From the NCBI GenBank assembly GCA_012838715.1, contig DUOR01000279.1:1-10107 (forward strand): a stretch of 10,107 nucleotides of DNA. The letters are read 5' to 3'. The position numbers and the translations under genes are program-made. Under the pieces are notes generated by a model, which had not been told where the DNA came from, searched no databases, and saw only the letters and a list, made by a program, of their open reading frames with translations. Position 1 is the first letter of the stretch; each line of letters starts with the position of its first letter. Below are positions 1 through 6,820 of the stretch, piece after piece. The DNA comes from Actinomycetales bacterium (GTDB lineage Bacteria > Actinomycetota > Actinomycetes > Mycobacteriales > Mycobacteriaceae).

Positions 1-1133
<1,133 letters not shown>

Positions 1134-1145
1134 TTTCCCGGCGGG

Positions 1146-1176
1146 TAGTATTTCTAGGCATCTCGGTGCGAGGAGG
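1146..1176 (+). promoter_or_regulatory. Candidate -10 box and Shine-Dalgarno for the moaB-like gene
   Basis: TAGTAT at 1146-1151 fits the actinobacterial TANNNT -10 pattern and would start a transcript near 1158, giving a leader of about 26 bases. AGGAGG at 1171-1176 is a full-strength ribosome binding site 8 bases before the ATG at 1185, and it fixes that start. No convincing -35 box is visible. The ribosome binding site is secure; the promoter is a guess, since the gene could also be read through from the protease gene. Confidence 0.5.
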
Positions 1177-1184
1177 ATGGCGGA

Positions 1185-1787
1185 ATGGCTGACGTGGACA
1201 TTGCGAACGGTGGGGGCGGCCCGGATCGGGGCGCCGGGTTCGCGGGCGACATGGAGCCCAATGACGAGCATCTGCACGAGATCGAGCGGATGATGGACGA
1301 CTCCGGTGCGCTCCGCGACGACCGTCGCGCGCTGGTGGTGCTGGTCGGCGACCGCACCGCCGAGGACGACCGCACCGGCGACCTCATGGTCGAGCTGCTT
1401 CAGGAGGACGGTTACGGCGTCGACGCGGTCGTGGTGACCCCGTCGGTGAAGGGCCAGATCCGCAAGGCGCTGGAGACCGCGGTCGTCGGTGGCGCCGACC
1501 TGGTGGTCACCGTCGGTGGCGTCGGCGTCGGCCCGCGTGACGTGGTGCCGGAGGCGACGCGCAAGGTTCTCGACCGCCGCCTGTCCGGCATCGAGCAGGC
1601 GCTGCGGGCGTCGGGCCTGGCCGCCGGTTCCGCCGAGGCGGGCCTGTCCCGCGGTCTGGCGGGCGTGTCCGGGTCGACCGTCGTGGTGAACCTGGCCGAT
1701 ACCCGCGCCGCCGTCCGAGACGGCATGGCGACGCTGGGACCGCTGGTCCATCACGTCATCGCGGACCTCGGCCGCTGGCGGGTGTAA
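1185..1787 (+). CDS. moaB2: MoaB/MogA-fold molybdopterin-binding domain protein (MoaB2-like)
   Basis: A 200-residue protein of the MoaB/MogA fold, which in molybdenum cofactor synthesis binds and adenylylates molybdopterin. Residues 48-58 (RALVVLVGDRT) form the first strand. The signature loop VTVGGVGVGPRDVVPEAT spans residues 108-125, and LSRGLAGVSGSTVVVNL lies at 154-170. The first 45 residues are an acidic extension in front of the fold. The classic GGTG motif is GGVG here, as I recall for the mycobacterial MoaB2 branch. A MoaB2 from M. smegmatis has been reported to bind the housekeeping sigma factor, so this branch may do something other than cofactor synthesis; that is recalled knowledge, not shown here. 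No other cofactor-synthesis gene flanks it apart from the degenerate MoeA-like gene at 5512. The start is set by AGGAGG 8 bases upstream. An internal ATG at 1251 lacks such a site. Confidence 0.88.
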   Translation: MADVDIANGGGGPDRGAGFAGDMEPNDEHLHEIERMMDDSGALRDDRRALVVLVGDRTAEDDRTGDLMVELLQEDGYGVDAVVVTPSVKGQIRKALETAVVGGADLVVTVGGVGVGPRDVVPEATRKVLDRRLSGIEQALRASGLAAGSAEAGLSRGLAGVSGSTVVVNLADTRAAVRDGMATLGPLVHHVIADLGRWRV

Positions 1788-1789
1788 CC

Positions 1790-2062
1790 GTGTCGGGGGA
1801 CGGAGGGGGCACCGCTTCGGGTGGGGCCCGGCGGAGTCGGCGGGTGCGCCGGCGGGCCGGGGCCAGGCCGGAGCCGTTCCGGCGGAAGCGGGGACGCGGG
1901 GGCGCTGCCGGCGCTGATTCATCAGGGGCCGGTTCGTTTGGGGCGGGCTCGTTCGGGGCGGGTTCCCCGGAAGGGAAAAACCCCCCACCGGAAGCGCCGG
2001 AGGATCACTCCGGGTTCGATGAGGGGTTTTGGCGGGAGCAGACCCCGCCTCATTGGGGTTAG
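1790..2062 (+). CDS. Small basic, Pro/Gly-rich protein of unknown function
   Basis: A 90-residue reading frame starting with GTG two bases after the moaB-like stop, so probably translated by coupling. I do not recognise a family. The first half is very basic (SRRVRRRAGARPEPFRRKRG), which would suit nucleic acid or membrane-surface binding. Next comes a tandem GAGSF-GAGSF-GAGSP stretch, then a Pro/Glu-rich segment, and finally an aromatic tail ending FWREQTPPHWG. There is no membrane segment and no cysteine. The tail is the least repetitive part and looks like a conserved short motif at the extreme C-terminus, but I cannot confirm conservation. Coding status is supported by its tight spacing to the upstream gene and by the hairpin terminator shortly after its stop. 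In such GC-rich DNA a spurious frame remains possible. Confidence 0.6.
   Translation: MSGDGGGTASGGARRSRRVRRRAGARPEPFRRKRGRGGAAGADSSGAGSFGAGSFGAGSPEGKNPPPEAPEDHSGFDEGFWREQTPPHWG
1925..1969 (+). repeat. Three tandem 15-base units
   Basis: Units at 1925-1939, 1940-1954 and 1955-1969 all begin GGGGCSGG and are in frame with the small gene at 1790, encoding GAGSF, GAGSF and GAGSP. The third copy is diverged at its 3' end. A multiple-of-three unit keeps the frame when copy number changes. Confidence 0.8.
1977..2030 (+). other. Nested inverted repeat near the 3' end of the small gene
   Basis: AAAACCCC at 1977-1984 is complementary to GGGGTTTT at 2023-2030. Between them lies a perfect hairpin, CCGGAG (1997-2002) with CTCCGG (2008-2013) around a 5-base loop. 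The structure is inside the coding sequence, so it could be chance or an RNA structure affecting decay or termination. Confidence 0.35.
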
Positions 2063-2093
2063 CGTGGGCGGGTTCGCCGCGCCATCGCCCCGT

Positions 2094-2117
2094 ACGGCCC
2101 GGCTGCGGCCGGGCCGT
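2094..2117. terminator. GC-rich hairpin between convergent genes
   Basis: ACGGCCCGGC (2094-2103) and GCCGGGCCGT (2108-2117) form a perfect 10-base-pair stem around the loop TGCG. It lies between the stop of the + strand small gene (2062) and the stop of mscL on the - strand (2132). Being symmetric, it could terminate both transcripts. There is no strong T-run on either side, so it would be a U-poor actinobacterial-type terminator. Confidence 0.6.
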
Positions 2118-2131
2118 TGGCGTCGTTGGGC

Positions 2132-2569
2132 TTAGACGCCGTCGACGTTCTTGTTCAGCTCGGTGTCCGGGGTGCCGGACTGCTTGGCCAGCAGGTCGCG
2201 GATCTCGGTGAGCAAGTCGGCCTCGGTGACCTCTTCCTCGGCGGGGGTCTCCAGCTTGGCTTCACGCATCTGGTTGAACTTGTTCATCGGGGCGACGATG
2301 ACGAAGTAGACGACGGCCGCGACGAGCAGGAAGTTGATGGCCGCGGAGATGACGGAGCCGAAGTCCAGGAAGGTGGACGGTTTGTCCGCCAGGATGCGGA
2401 AGCCGAGGCCGTCCGCGGCGTTGGCGCCGCCGACGGAGTTGATCAGCGGCTGCATCAGGTTGTCGGTGAAGGCCGTCACGATGGAGGTGAACGCTGCGCC
2501 GATCACGACACCGACCGCCAGGTCAATGACGTTGCCGCGCATGATGAATTCCTTGAAGCCTGCGAGCAT
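2132..2569 (-). CDS. mscL: Large-conductance mechanosensitive channel MscL
   Basis: A 145-residue MscL, a homopentameric channel that opens under membrane tension to release solutes during hypo-osmotic shock. The family start FKEFIMRGNVIDLAVGVVIG is present at residues 5-24, with the first membrane helix continuing to about residue 42 and carrying the small residues that line the gate. The second helix is VISAAINFLLVAAVVYFVIV (about 73-92). A charged cytoplasmic helix with TEIRDLLAKQ follows. Length is normal (family about 130-150). The ATG at 2569 has AAAGGA on the - strand (2575-2580) five bases upstream. It is transcribed toward the hairpin at 2094 and is preceded by an unusually AT-rich region of 203 bases, where its own promoter should lie. 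Confidence 0.97.
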   Translation of the reverse strand: MLAGFKEFIMRGNVIDLAVGVVIGAAFTSIVTAFTDNLMQPLINSVGGANAADGLGFRILADKPSTFLDFGSVISAAINFLLVAAVVYFVIVAPMNKFNQMREAKLETPAEEEVTEADLLTEIRDLLAKQSGTPDTELNKNVDGV

Positions 2570-2605
2570 GCTTGTCCTTTCGTCGCAGTGAAGCTTTCAG
2601 CAAAC

Positions 2606-2654
2606 AAGATATCGGTTGCCACGTCACTGATTACATTATTGGGGGCAACGTCAC
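2606..2654 (-). promoter_or_regulatory. Possible mscL promoter region with ACGTCAC direct repeats
   Basis: On the - strand TATCTT (complement of 2606-2611) and TAATGT (complement of 2633-2638) both fit a TANNNT -10 box. The + strand heptamer ACGTCAC occurs at 2621-2627 and again at 2648-2654, 27 bases apart, embedded in GCCACGTCAC and GGCAACGTCAC. The repeats sit where an activator or repressor of mscL could bind. No good -35 box is seen, and which -10 is used cannot be decided. Confidence 0.35.
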
Positions 2655-2690
2655 ATATCGGAGTGGGGTTTCGGGGGTGAACGGTTTTCC

Positions 2691-2738
2691 TGACCTGCGG
2701 TGACCCGTGAAATGCGGTCACCTCCTGGTCATTTGACC
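2691..2738. promoter_or_regulatory. Cluster of five TGACC/GGTCA half-sites forming nested palindromes
   Basis: TGACC occurs at 2691, 2701 and 2734, and its complement GGTCA at 2716 and 2727, five copies in 48 bases. GGTGACC (2699-2705) and GGTCACC (2716-2722) form a perfect inverted repeat with a 10-base spacer, and the outer TGACC/GGTCA pair extends it. GGTCA-TT-TGACC (2727-2738) is a second palindrome. It lies between the SAF gene stop and mscL, both on the - strand. It could be an operator array, or the larger hairpin could end the SAF transcript, although no T-run follows. Confidence 0.45.
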
Positions 2739-2772
2739 TTGTCAGGGGCGTAACCGGGCGTTTTATCGGCCG

Positions 2773-3528
2773 TCATCCGGACAGCACGAGCGTCAGCGGC
2801 AGCTCGAGGCCGGCCGCCGCGACCGTCGCTGCGGCGCCATCGCCGAGGGCGAGCAGGACGACGCCGTCGTCGTCGGTGAGCACCACCCGCGCACCGCGCG
2901 CGACGGGCCGGGAGGAACCGGCGTCGTGGCCGGCGGCCAGCACGTCGACGACGTCACCGGTGCGCAGCAGCGGCACGAGGCCGGTGTCGCGCGGCGTGAC
3001 GGCGACGATGTTCGCGTCGTCCGCCCCGGTCAGCGCCTCCGCGAGGCGGGGGCCGGCGAACCGCGGTTCGGTGAGCGCCTCACCGCGGGTGAGGGGCCCC
3101 GCCGGGAGCTTTCCGACGACCGCTTCGGCGTCCCGGAACGCCTGGTCGGGGACGTGGTCCTCCGGGGTCATGCGGATGGCGATGTCGGCGGCCTCGATTG
3201 CCCGGCCGGATTCGACGTCCCGGGCGGCGACGACGACGGGCACCGTCCCGGACTCCGGGCGAACCATGTCGGCGACGGCAATCGTCGCGGCCGCGGCGAC
3301 CAACGCGACCGCGAGCAGTCGACGCAGCCTGCGGGGAGGGAAGCGGCGGGACCGGACGGACCGGAATCGGGCGCGGGGAGATGACGGGGATGAAGAGGCG
3401 AACCGGGACGAGGAATGGGGGAGTTCCGGTGACCGAGTCGTCCGTGGGTTCCGTGCCGTCCGCGCGCCCCATGTTTGCCGTGCGCCCCGCACGCCCCGCG
3501 CTTGCCGTGGTCCCGAAAGTGCCGCCAT
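2773..3528 (-). CDS. CpaB/RcpC-like SAF-domain membrane protein
   Basis: A 251-residue protein with a very basic, disordered leader (residues 1-70), one membrane helix (LLAVALVAAAATIAVADMV, about 71-89) and an outside SAF domain (about 97-157: VPVVVAARDVESGRAIEAADI to LTRGEALTEPRF). A small beta-rich C-terminal domain follows (VTPRDTGLVPLLRTGDVVDVL). SAF-domain proteins of the CpaB type assist secretion or assembly of surface structures such as Flp pili, but no pilus genes lie nearby, so the role here is open. The start is uncertain. I chose the ATG at 3528, which has GGAGAG two bases upstream. An in-frame ATG at 3609 would add 27 Arg/Gly/Pro-rich residues, and a GTG at 3492 would shorten it. 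No start lies between 3492 and the membrane helix, so the basic leader is at least 58 residues long. It is probably downstream of the cyclo-ligase gene in the same direction. Confidence 0.75.
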   Translation of the reverse strand: MAALSGPRQARGVRGARQTWGARTARNPRTTRSPELPHSSSRFASSSPSSPRARFRSVRSRRFPPRRLRRLLAVALVAAAATIAVADMVRPESGTVPVVVAARDVESGRAIEAADIAIRMTPEDHVPDQAFRDAEAVVGKLPAGPLTRGEALTEPRFAGPRLAEALTGADDANIVAVTPRDTGLVPLLRTGDVVDVLAAGHDAGSSRPVARGARVVLTDDDGVVLLALGDGAAATVAAAGLELPLTLVLSG

Positions 3529-3612
3529 TGCTCTCCGCCCGCCCCGTCCGATCGAATGGTGGGGCCGCGTCGTCGGCCCCGGTGGTCGGGCCGTGTGGTT
3601 GGCCCGCATGTC

Positions 3613-3631
3613 GCCGCCCTGTTCGGGCGGC
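3613..3631. other. Seven-base-pair hairpin between cyclo-ligase and SAF genes
   Basis: GCCGCCC (3613-3619) and GGGCGGC (3625-3631) flank the loop TGTTC. It lies in the 179-base gap between the cyclo-ligase stop and the chosen SAF start. It might attenuate or end the cyclo-ligase transcript. The rest of this gap is GC-rich, with other short palindromes (for example GGCCGG at 3661 with CCGGCC at 3680), and shows no clear promoter. Confidence 0.35.
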
Positions 3632-3707
3632 CCGTCACCGGGTTAGACGCGGGCGGGGCGGGCCGGGTTCCATCGGATTCCGGCCGGGTGCACGCCCCGG
3701 TGGAGAA

Positions 3708-4427
3708 CTATCGCCGGGCCTGGCCGTCGGCGGTGAGGACGGCGTCGACGGGAAGGTCGTGGGCGTCGTGGGGTACGGCGTCGAGGACCTCGCCGGGGTG
3801 GAGCAGCAGCGCGGTGCGTCCGGTGGCGTGGGCGAGGGAGCGGTCGTAGTAGCCGGCGCCCCGGCCCATCCGCATGCCGGCGACGTCGCCGGCGAGGCCG
3901 GGGACGAGGATGACGCCGGCGCGGGCGATGACCCCGGCGCCCAGGAGGGGGCCGACCGGTTCGGGCAGCCCGTACTTTCCGGGCGCCAACTCCCCGGTGT
4001 ACTCGGCCCAGTCGAGGGCCGTCGGCGGGCCCGGCGGGCACACCGGCAGCAGCAGGCGCACGCCGGGGAGCCGTTCGGTGAGGGCCGCGAGCAGGGCGTC
4101 CGGGAAACCGGAACCCGCGTCGGTGCCGATGGTCGCGTCGGTCGCCTCGTCGATGCCGATGGCCGCGTCGGCAGCCTCGTCGATGCCGATGGTCGCGCCG
4201 GGCTCCGTGTCGATGGGGACGTGCGCCGCGACGACGGGATTCGGTGCGTCGGCAAGCGAATCGGCGACCCACCGCACCACCTCGTGGAGCAGGCCCGCGT
4301 CGTGCCGGGCGCGCACGTCGACGCCGAGGCGGGAGCGGCGGGCGAGGATCCGCCGACGCAACTCCGGCTTCGGCAACGACCCGTCGAAGTCGTGCCCCAA
4401 CCCACCGTCCGGCGCGTGATTCCCCAT
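3708..4427 (-). CDS. 5-formyltetrahydrofolate cyclo-ligase
   Basis: A 239-residue cytoplasmic enzyme that uses ATP to convert 5-formyl-tetrahydrofolate to 5,10-methenyl-tetrahydrofolate in folate salvage. Seen in order: the N-terminal basic helix KPELRRRILARRSRL (20-34), PIDTEPG (71-77) on the substrate side, LLLPVC (125-130), KYGLPEP (151-157), and the diagnostic glycine-rich loop GMRMGRGAGYYDRSL (184-198). The normal family length is near 190-200. The excess comes from a 17-residue N-terminal extension and a roughly 30-residue tandem-repeat insertion (about 78-106) placed right after TEPG. The ATG at 4427 has no ribosome binding site but has a -10 box 7 bases upstream, suggesting a leaderless transcript. 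The gene is divergent from galU, as Rv0992c is from Rv0993. Confidence 0.93.
   Translation of the reverse strand: MGNHAPDGGLGHDFDGSLPKPELRRRILARRSRLGVDVRARHDAGLLHEVVRWVADSLADAPNPVVAAHVPIDTEPGATIGIDEAADAAIGIDEATDATIGTDAGSGFPDALLAALTERLPGVRLLLPVCPPGPPTALDWAEYTGELAPGKYGLPEPVGPLLGAGVIARAGVILVPGLAGDVAGMRMGRGAGYYDRSLAHATGRTALLLHPGEVLDAVPHDAHDLPVDAVLTADGQARR
4120..4209 (-). repeat. Three tandem 30-base units inside the cyclo-ligase gene
   Basis: Units at 4120-4149, 4150-4179 and 4180-4209 share a TCG-RTGCCGATGGYCGCGYCG core, read on the + strand. On the coding strand they give the ten-residue repeats IGIDEAADAA, IGIDEATDAT and a decayed IGTDAGSG. The unit is a multiple of three, so the frame is preserved. 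Confidence 0.85.
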
Positions 4428-4434
4428 GTCGGCG

Positions 4435-4440
4435 ACACTA
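4435..4440 (-). promoter_or_regulatory. -10 box of the cyclo-ligase, leaderless start
   Basis: On the - strand TAGTGT is followed by exactly seven bases and then the ATG at 4427. A transcript starting about seven bases after the -10 begins at or next to the A of ATG. There is no ribosome binding site, which fits leaderless translation, common in actinobacteria. No -35 match. Confidence 0.65.
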
Positions 4441-4476
4441 CCCCGCGGCCTCCACGGGAGGGGGCGTCGGACTGGG

Positions 4477-4482
4477 TAGGGT
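4477..4482 (+). promoter_or_regulatory. -10 box of galU, leaderless start
   Basis: TAGGGT is followed by seven bases (4483-4489) and then the ATG at 4490, the same geometry as the divergent cyclo-ligase promoter. No ribosome binding site precedes the ATG. The two -10 boxes are 36 bases apart, back to back. Confidence 0.65.
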
Positions 4483-4489
4483 GGCGCCC

Positions 4490-5512
4490 ATGACCACTCC
4501 CAACGACGACTCCAAGCCCACCGCCCGCCGTACGGCGCGGACGGTGATCGTGCCCGCGGCGGGAATGGGCACCAGGTTTCTCCCCGCCACGAAGACGGTG
4601 CCGAAGGAACTGCTGCCGGTCGTGGACACCCCCGGCATCGAGATGATCGCCGAGGAAGCGGCGGCGTCCGGCGCCGACCGGCTGCTCGTCGTCACCGCGC
4701 CGAGCAAGGACGGGGTGCTGGGGCACTTCGACGCGCGCCCCGACCTGGAGGAGACCCTCCACGAACGCGGCAAGGACGACATCGCCGCGAAGGTGCGCCG
4801 CGCGACCGAGGTCATCGGGGTGTCGAGCGTCGTGCAGGACAAGCCGCTGGGGCTGGGCCACGCCGTGCTGATGGCCGAGCCGGAACTCGCCGACGACGAG
4901 GATGCGGTGGCCGTCATGCTTCCCGACGACCTCGTCCTGCCGGTGGGCGTCATGGAGCGGATGGCCGCGGTGCGGGAGGAGTTCGGCGGTTCGGTGCTGT
5001 GCGCGCTGGAGCTGCCGCGCGAGGAGGTCTACAACTACGGCGTCTTCGACATCGAGGAGCCGGCCGAAGGTGCCGACGGCGCCGCCGCCGCCGACGTCAA
5101 GCGCGTCCGCGGCATGGTGGAGAAGCCCAGCCCGGAGGAGGCGCCGTCGACGTTCGTCGCCGTGGGCCGCTACCTGCTGGACCGGGCCATCTTCGACGCG
5201 CTGCGCCGCATCGACCGCGGCAAGGGCGGCGAGTACCAGCTCACCGACGCCATCGAGTTGCTCATCCGCGAGGATCACCCGGTGCACATCGTCATCCACG
5301 ACGGTTTCCGCCATGACCTGGGCAACCCGGGCGGCTTCATCCGCGCGTGCGTCGACTTCGGCCTGCGCGACCCGAACTACGGCCCCGGCCTGCGCCGCTA
5401 CCTGGAGCGCCGCATCACCGAGGGCGACGAGCCGCTGACCATGGACGGCACCTGCGACGGCACGGGCAACACCGCCGCAGGCGCGAGGGGTGAAGGGACC
5501 GGCGAGGGCTGA
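4490..5512 (+). CDS. galU: UTP-glucose-1-phosphate uridylyltransferase
   Basis: A 340-residue GalU, which makes UDP-glucose from UTP and glucose-1-phosphate for cell-wall polysaccharides, trehalose and other glycosides. The nucleotidyl-transferase signature is complete: PAAGMGTRFLPATK at residues 22-35 and VPKELLPVVD at 37-46. Further family motifs are LPDDLVLP, YNYGVFDIEEP, VEKPSPEEAPST, GRYLL and GGEYQLTDAI. The last 25 residues are a Gly/Thr-rich tail without known function. The ATG at 4490 was chosen over frames open further upstream because the conserved domain begins about 20 residues later and because the -10 box sits 7 bases before it. Its stop overlaps the next start (TGATG at 5510-5514), so galU and the MoeA-like gene are co-translated. 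Confidence 0.97.
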   Translation: MTTPNDDSKPTARRTARTVIVPAAGMGTRFLPATKTVPKELLPVVDTPGIEMIAEEAAASGADRLLVVTAPSKDGVLGHFDARPDLEETLHERGKDDIAAKVRRATEVIGVSSVVQDKPLGLGHAVLMAEPELADDEDAVAVMLPDDLVLPVGVMERMAAVREEFGGSVLCALELPREEVYNYGVFDIEEPAEGADGAAAADVKRVRGMVEKPSPEEAPSTFVAVGRYLLDRAIFDALRRIDRGKGGEYQLTDAIELLIREDHPVHIVIHDGFRHDLGNPGGFIRACVDFGLRDPNYGPGLRRYLERRITEGDEPLTMDGTCDGTGNTAAGARGEGTGEG

Positions 5513-6801
5513 TGCGCTCGGTCGAGGAGCAGCTGGCGACGATCACCGCCAACGCGGCGATGCCGGCCCCGGTGCGCATCGCCATTTCCGAGTCGTTGGG
5601 GCTGCTCTGCGCCGAGGACGTGGAGGCGGAGCGGCCGCTGCCGGGGTTCGTGCAGTCCGCGATTGACGGGTACGCGGTGCGTGCGGTGGACGTGCGGGGC
5701 GACTCCCCGGATGCCGCGGCGCCCGCGGGCGGCGTGCGGTTCGCGGCGGATTCGCGCATCGATTTCCACGAGGTGCAGCTGCCCGTCGTCGGCGAGGTGA
5801 CGGCCGGTTCGCACCATCCGCTGCGCCTGCAGCCGAAGCAGGCGGTGCGCGTGCACACGGGGGCGCCGTTGCCCACGCTTGCCGACGCCGTGCTGCCGCT
5901 CGATTGGACCGACCGCGGCGAACGCCGCGTGACGGCGTTGCGCCCCGTGCGTTCGGGTGATTTCATCCGCCGCGTCGGTGACGACGTGCAGCCCGGTGAC
6001 GTGGCGGTGTCCGCGGGCGCCGTGATTTCCCCGGCGCAGGTGGGCCTGCTGGCGGCGGTCGGCCGGTCGAAGGTGCTGGTGCACCCGCGGCCGCGGATGT
6101 CCGTCATCTCCATTGGCGCGGAGCTGGTCGACATCGACCGGGATCCGGGCCTGGGCCAGGTTTTCGACGTCAACTCCTACGCACTGGCGGCCGCCGGCCG
6201 TGACGCGGGGGCGGAGGTCCACCGCGTGGGCATCGCCGCCGGTGAGCCGCGCCGCATCCGCGACATCATCGAGGGCCAGCTGATCAAGTCGGAGGTGCTG
6301 GTCATCACCGGCGCCGTCGGCGGGGCGGCCGGCGAGTCCGTGCGCCGTGTGCTGGCGGAGCTCGGCGAGGTCGACGTCGGGCGCGTCGCCATGCACCCGG
6401 GTTCGGTGCAGGGCTTCGGCCTGCTCGGCGATGACCGCGTGCCCACCTTCCTGTTGCCGTCGAACCCCGTCTCGGCGCTGGTCGTCTTCGAGGTGATGGT
6501 CCGGCCGCTCATCCGCATCGCGCTGGGCAAGTCGAACCCGCGCCGCCGCACCGTCGCCGCCCGCGCCATCGGGCCGGTGGAGTCGGTGCCGGGCCGCCGC
6601 GGATACATCCGCGGCCAGCTCATGCGCGACCGCGAGACCTCCGAGTACCTGGTGCAGCCGCTGGGCGGCGCCGGCGGCGCGCAGGCGCACCTGCTGGCCG
6701 GCCTGGCCGAAGCGAATTGCCTGGTGGTCGTGCCCGACGAGGTCGACCACGTCCGCCCGGGCGACGTCGTCGACGTGCTGTTCCTGGCCCGCCAGTCCTA
6801 G
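5512..6801 (+). CDS. glp: Gephyrin-like MoeA homologue (Glp)
   Basis: A 429-residue protein with the full MoeA/gephyrin-E architecture: domains I/II (FVQSAIDGYAV at 46-56, VHTGAPLPTLADAVLP from 114), the MoaB-like domain III (about 190-340) and the C-terminal domain IV (about 345-429). MoeA inserts molybdate into molybdopterin. Here the motifs of that reaction are altered. The usual GGVSxGExD stretch reads TGAVGGAAGESV (266-277), the KPGKP loop reads HPGSVQGFG (295-303), and PGNPVS reads PSNPVS (316-321). In C. glutamicum the homologue encoded next to galU is Glp, reported to bind FtsZ and the membrane receptor GLPR at the septum. Gene order (galU, this gene, rimJ-like, membrane receptor) supports the same identity here. 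It is also orthologous by position to mycobacterial moeA1 (Rv0994). Translation is coupled to galU by a one-base overlap. A residual cofactor role cannot be excluded. Confidence 0.88.
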   Translation: MRSVEEQLATITANAAMPAPVRIAISESLGLLCAEDVEAERPLPGFVQSAIDGYAVRAVDVRGDSPDAAAPAGGVRFAADSRIDFHEVQLPVVGEVTAGSHHPLRLQPKQAVRVHTGAPLPTLADAVLPLDWTDRGERRVTALRPVRSGDFIRRVGDDVQPGDVAVSAGAVISPAQVGLLAAVGRSKVLVHPRPRMSVISIGAELVDIDRDPGLGQVFDVNSYALAAAGRDAGAEVHRVGIAAGEPRRIRDIIEGQLIKSEVLVITGAVGGAAGESVRRVLAELGEVDVGRVAMHPGSVQGFGLLGDDRVPTFLLPSNPVSALVVFEVMVRPLIRIALGKSNPRRRTVAARAIGPVESVPGRRGYIRGQLMRDRETSEYLVQPLGGAGGAQAHLLAGLAEANCLVVVPDEVDHVRPGDVVDVLFLARQS

Positions 6802-6820
6802 CTTCCGCGACGGTGTCCCC

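Noticed and set aside
2716..2726. Perfect AGGAGGTGACC Shine-Dalgarno on the - strand
   Set aside because: No ATG, GTG or TTG lies at a suitable distance downstream; the sequence is better explained as part of the TGACC palindromes.
3529..3609. Longer SAF protein starting at the ATG at 3609
   Set aside because: It adds 27 Arg/Gly/Pro-rich residues, has no ribosome binding site and abuts the hairpin at 3613-3631; the ATG at 3528 has GGAGAG just upstream. Not fully excluded.
4120..4209. Short regular repeats considered as a CRISPR array
   Set aside because: The units are directly adjacent with no spacers and are in frame within the cyclo-ligase coding sequence.
3635..5314. Open frame of 559 codons on the - strand across galU and the cyclo-ligase
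   Set aside because: It is antisense to galU and out of frame with the cyclo-ligase; its product is low-complexity Arg/Pro/Ser with no family motif. Long shadow frames are expected at this GC content.
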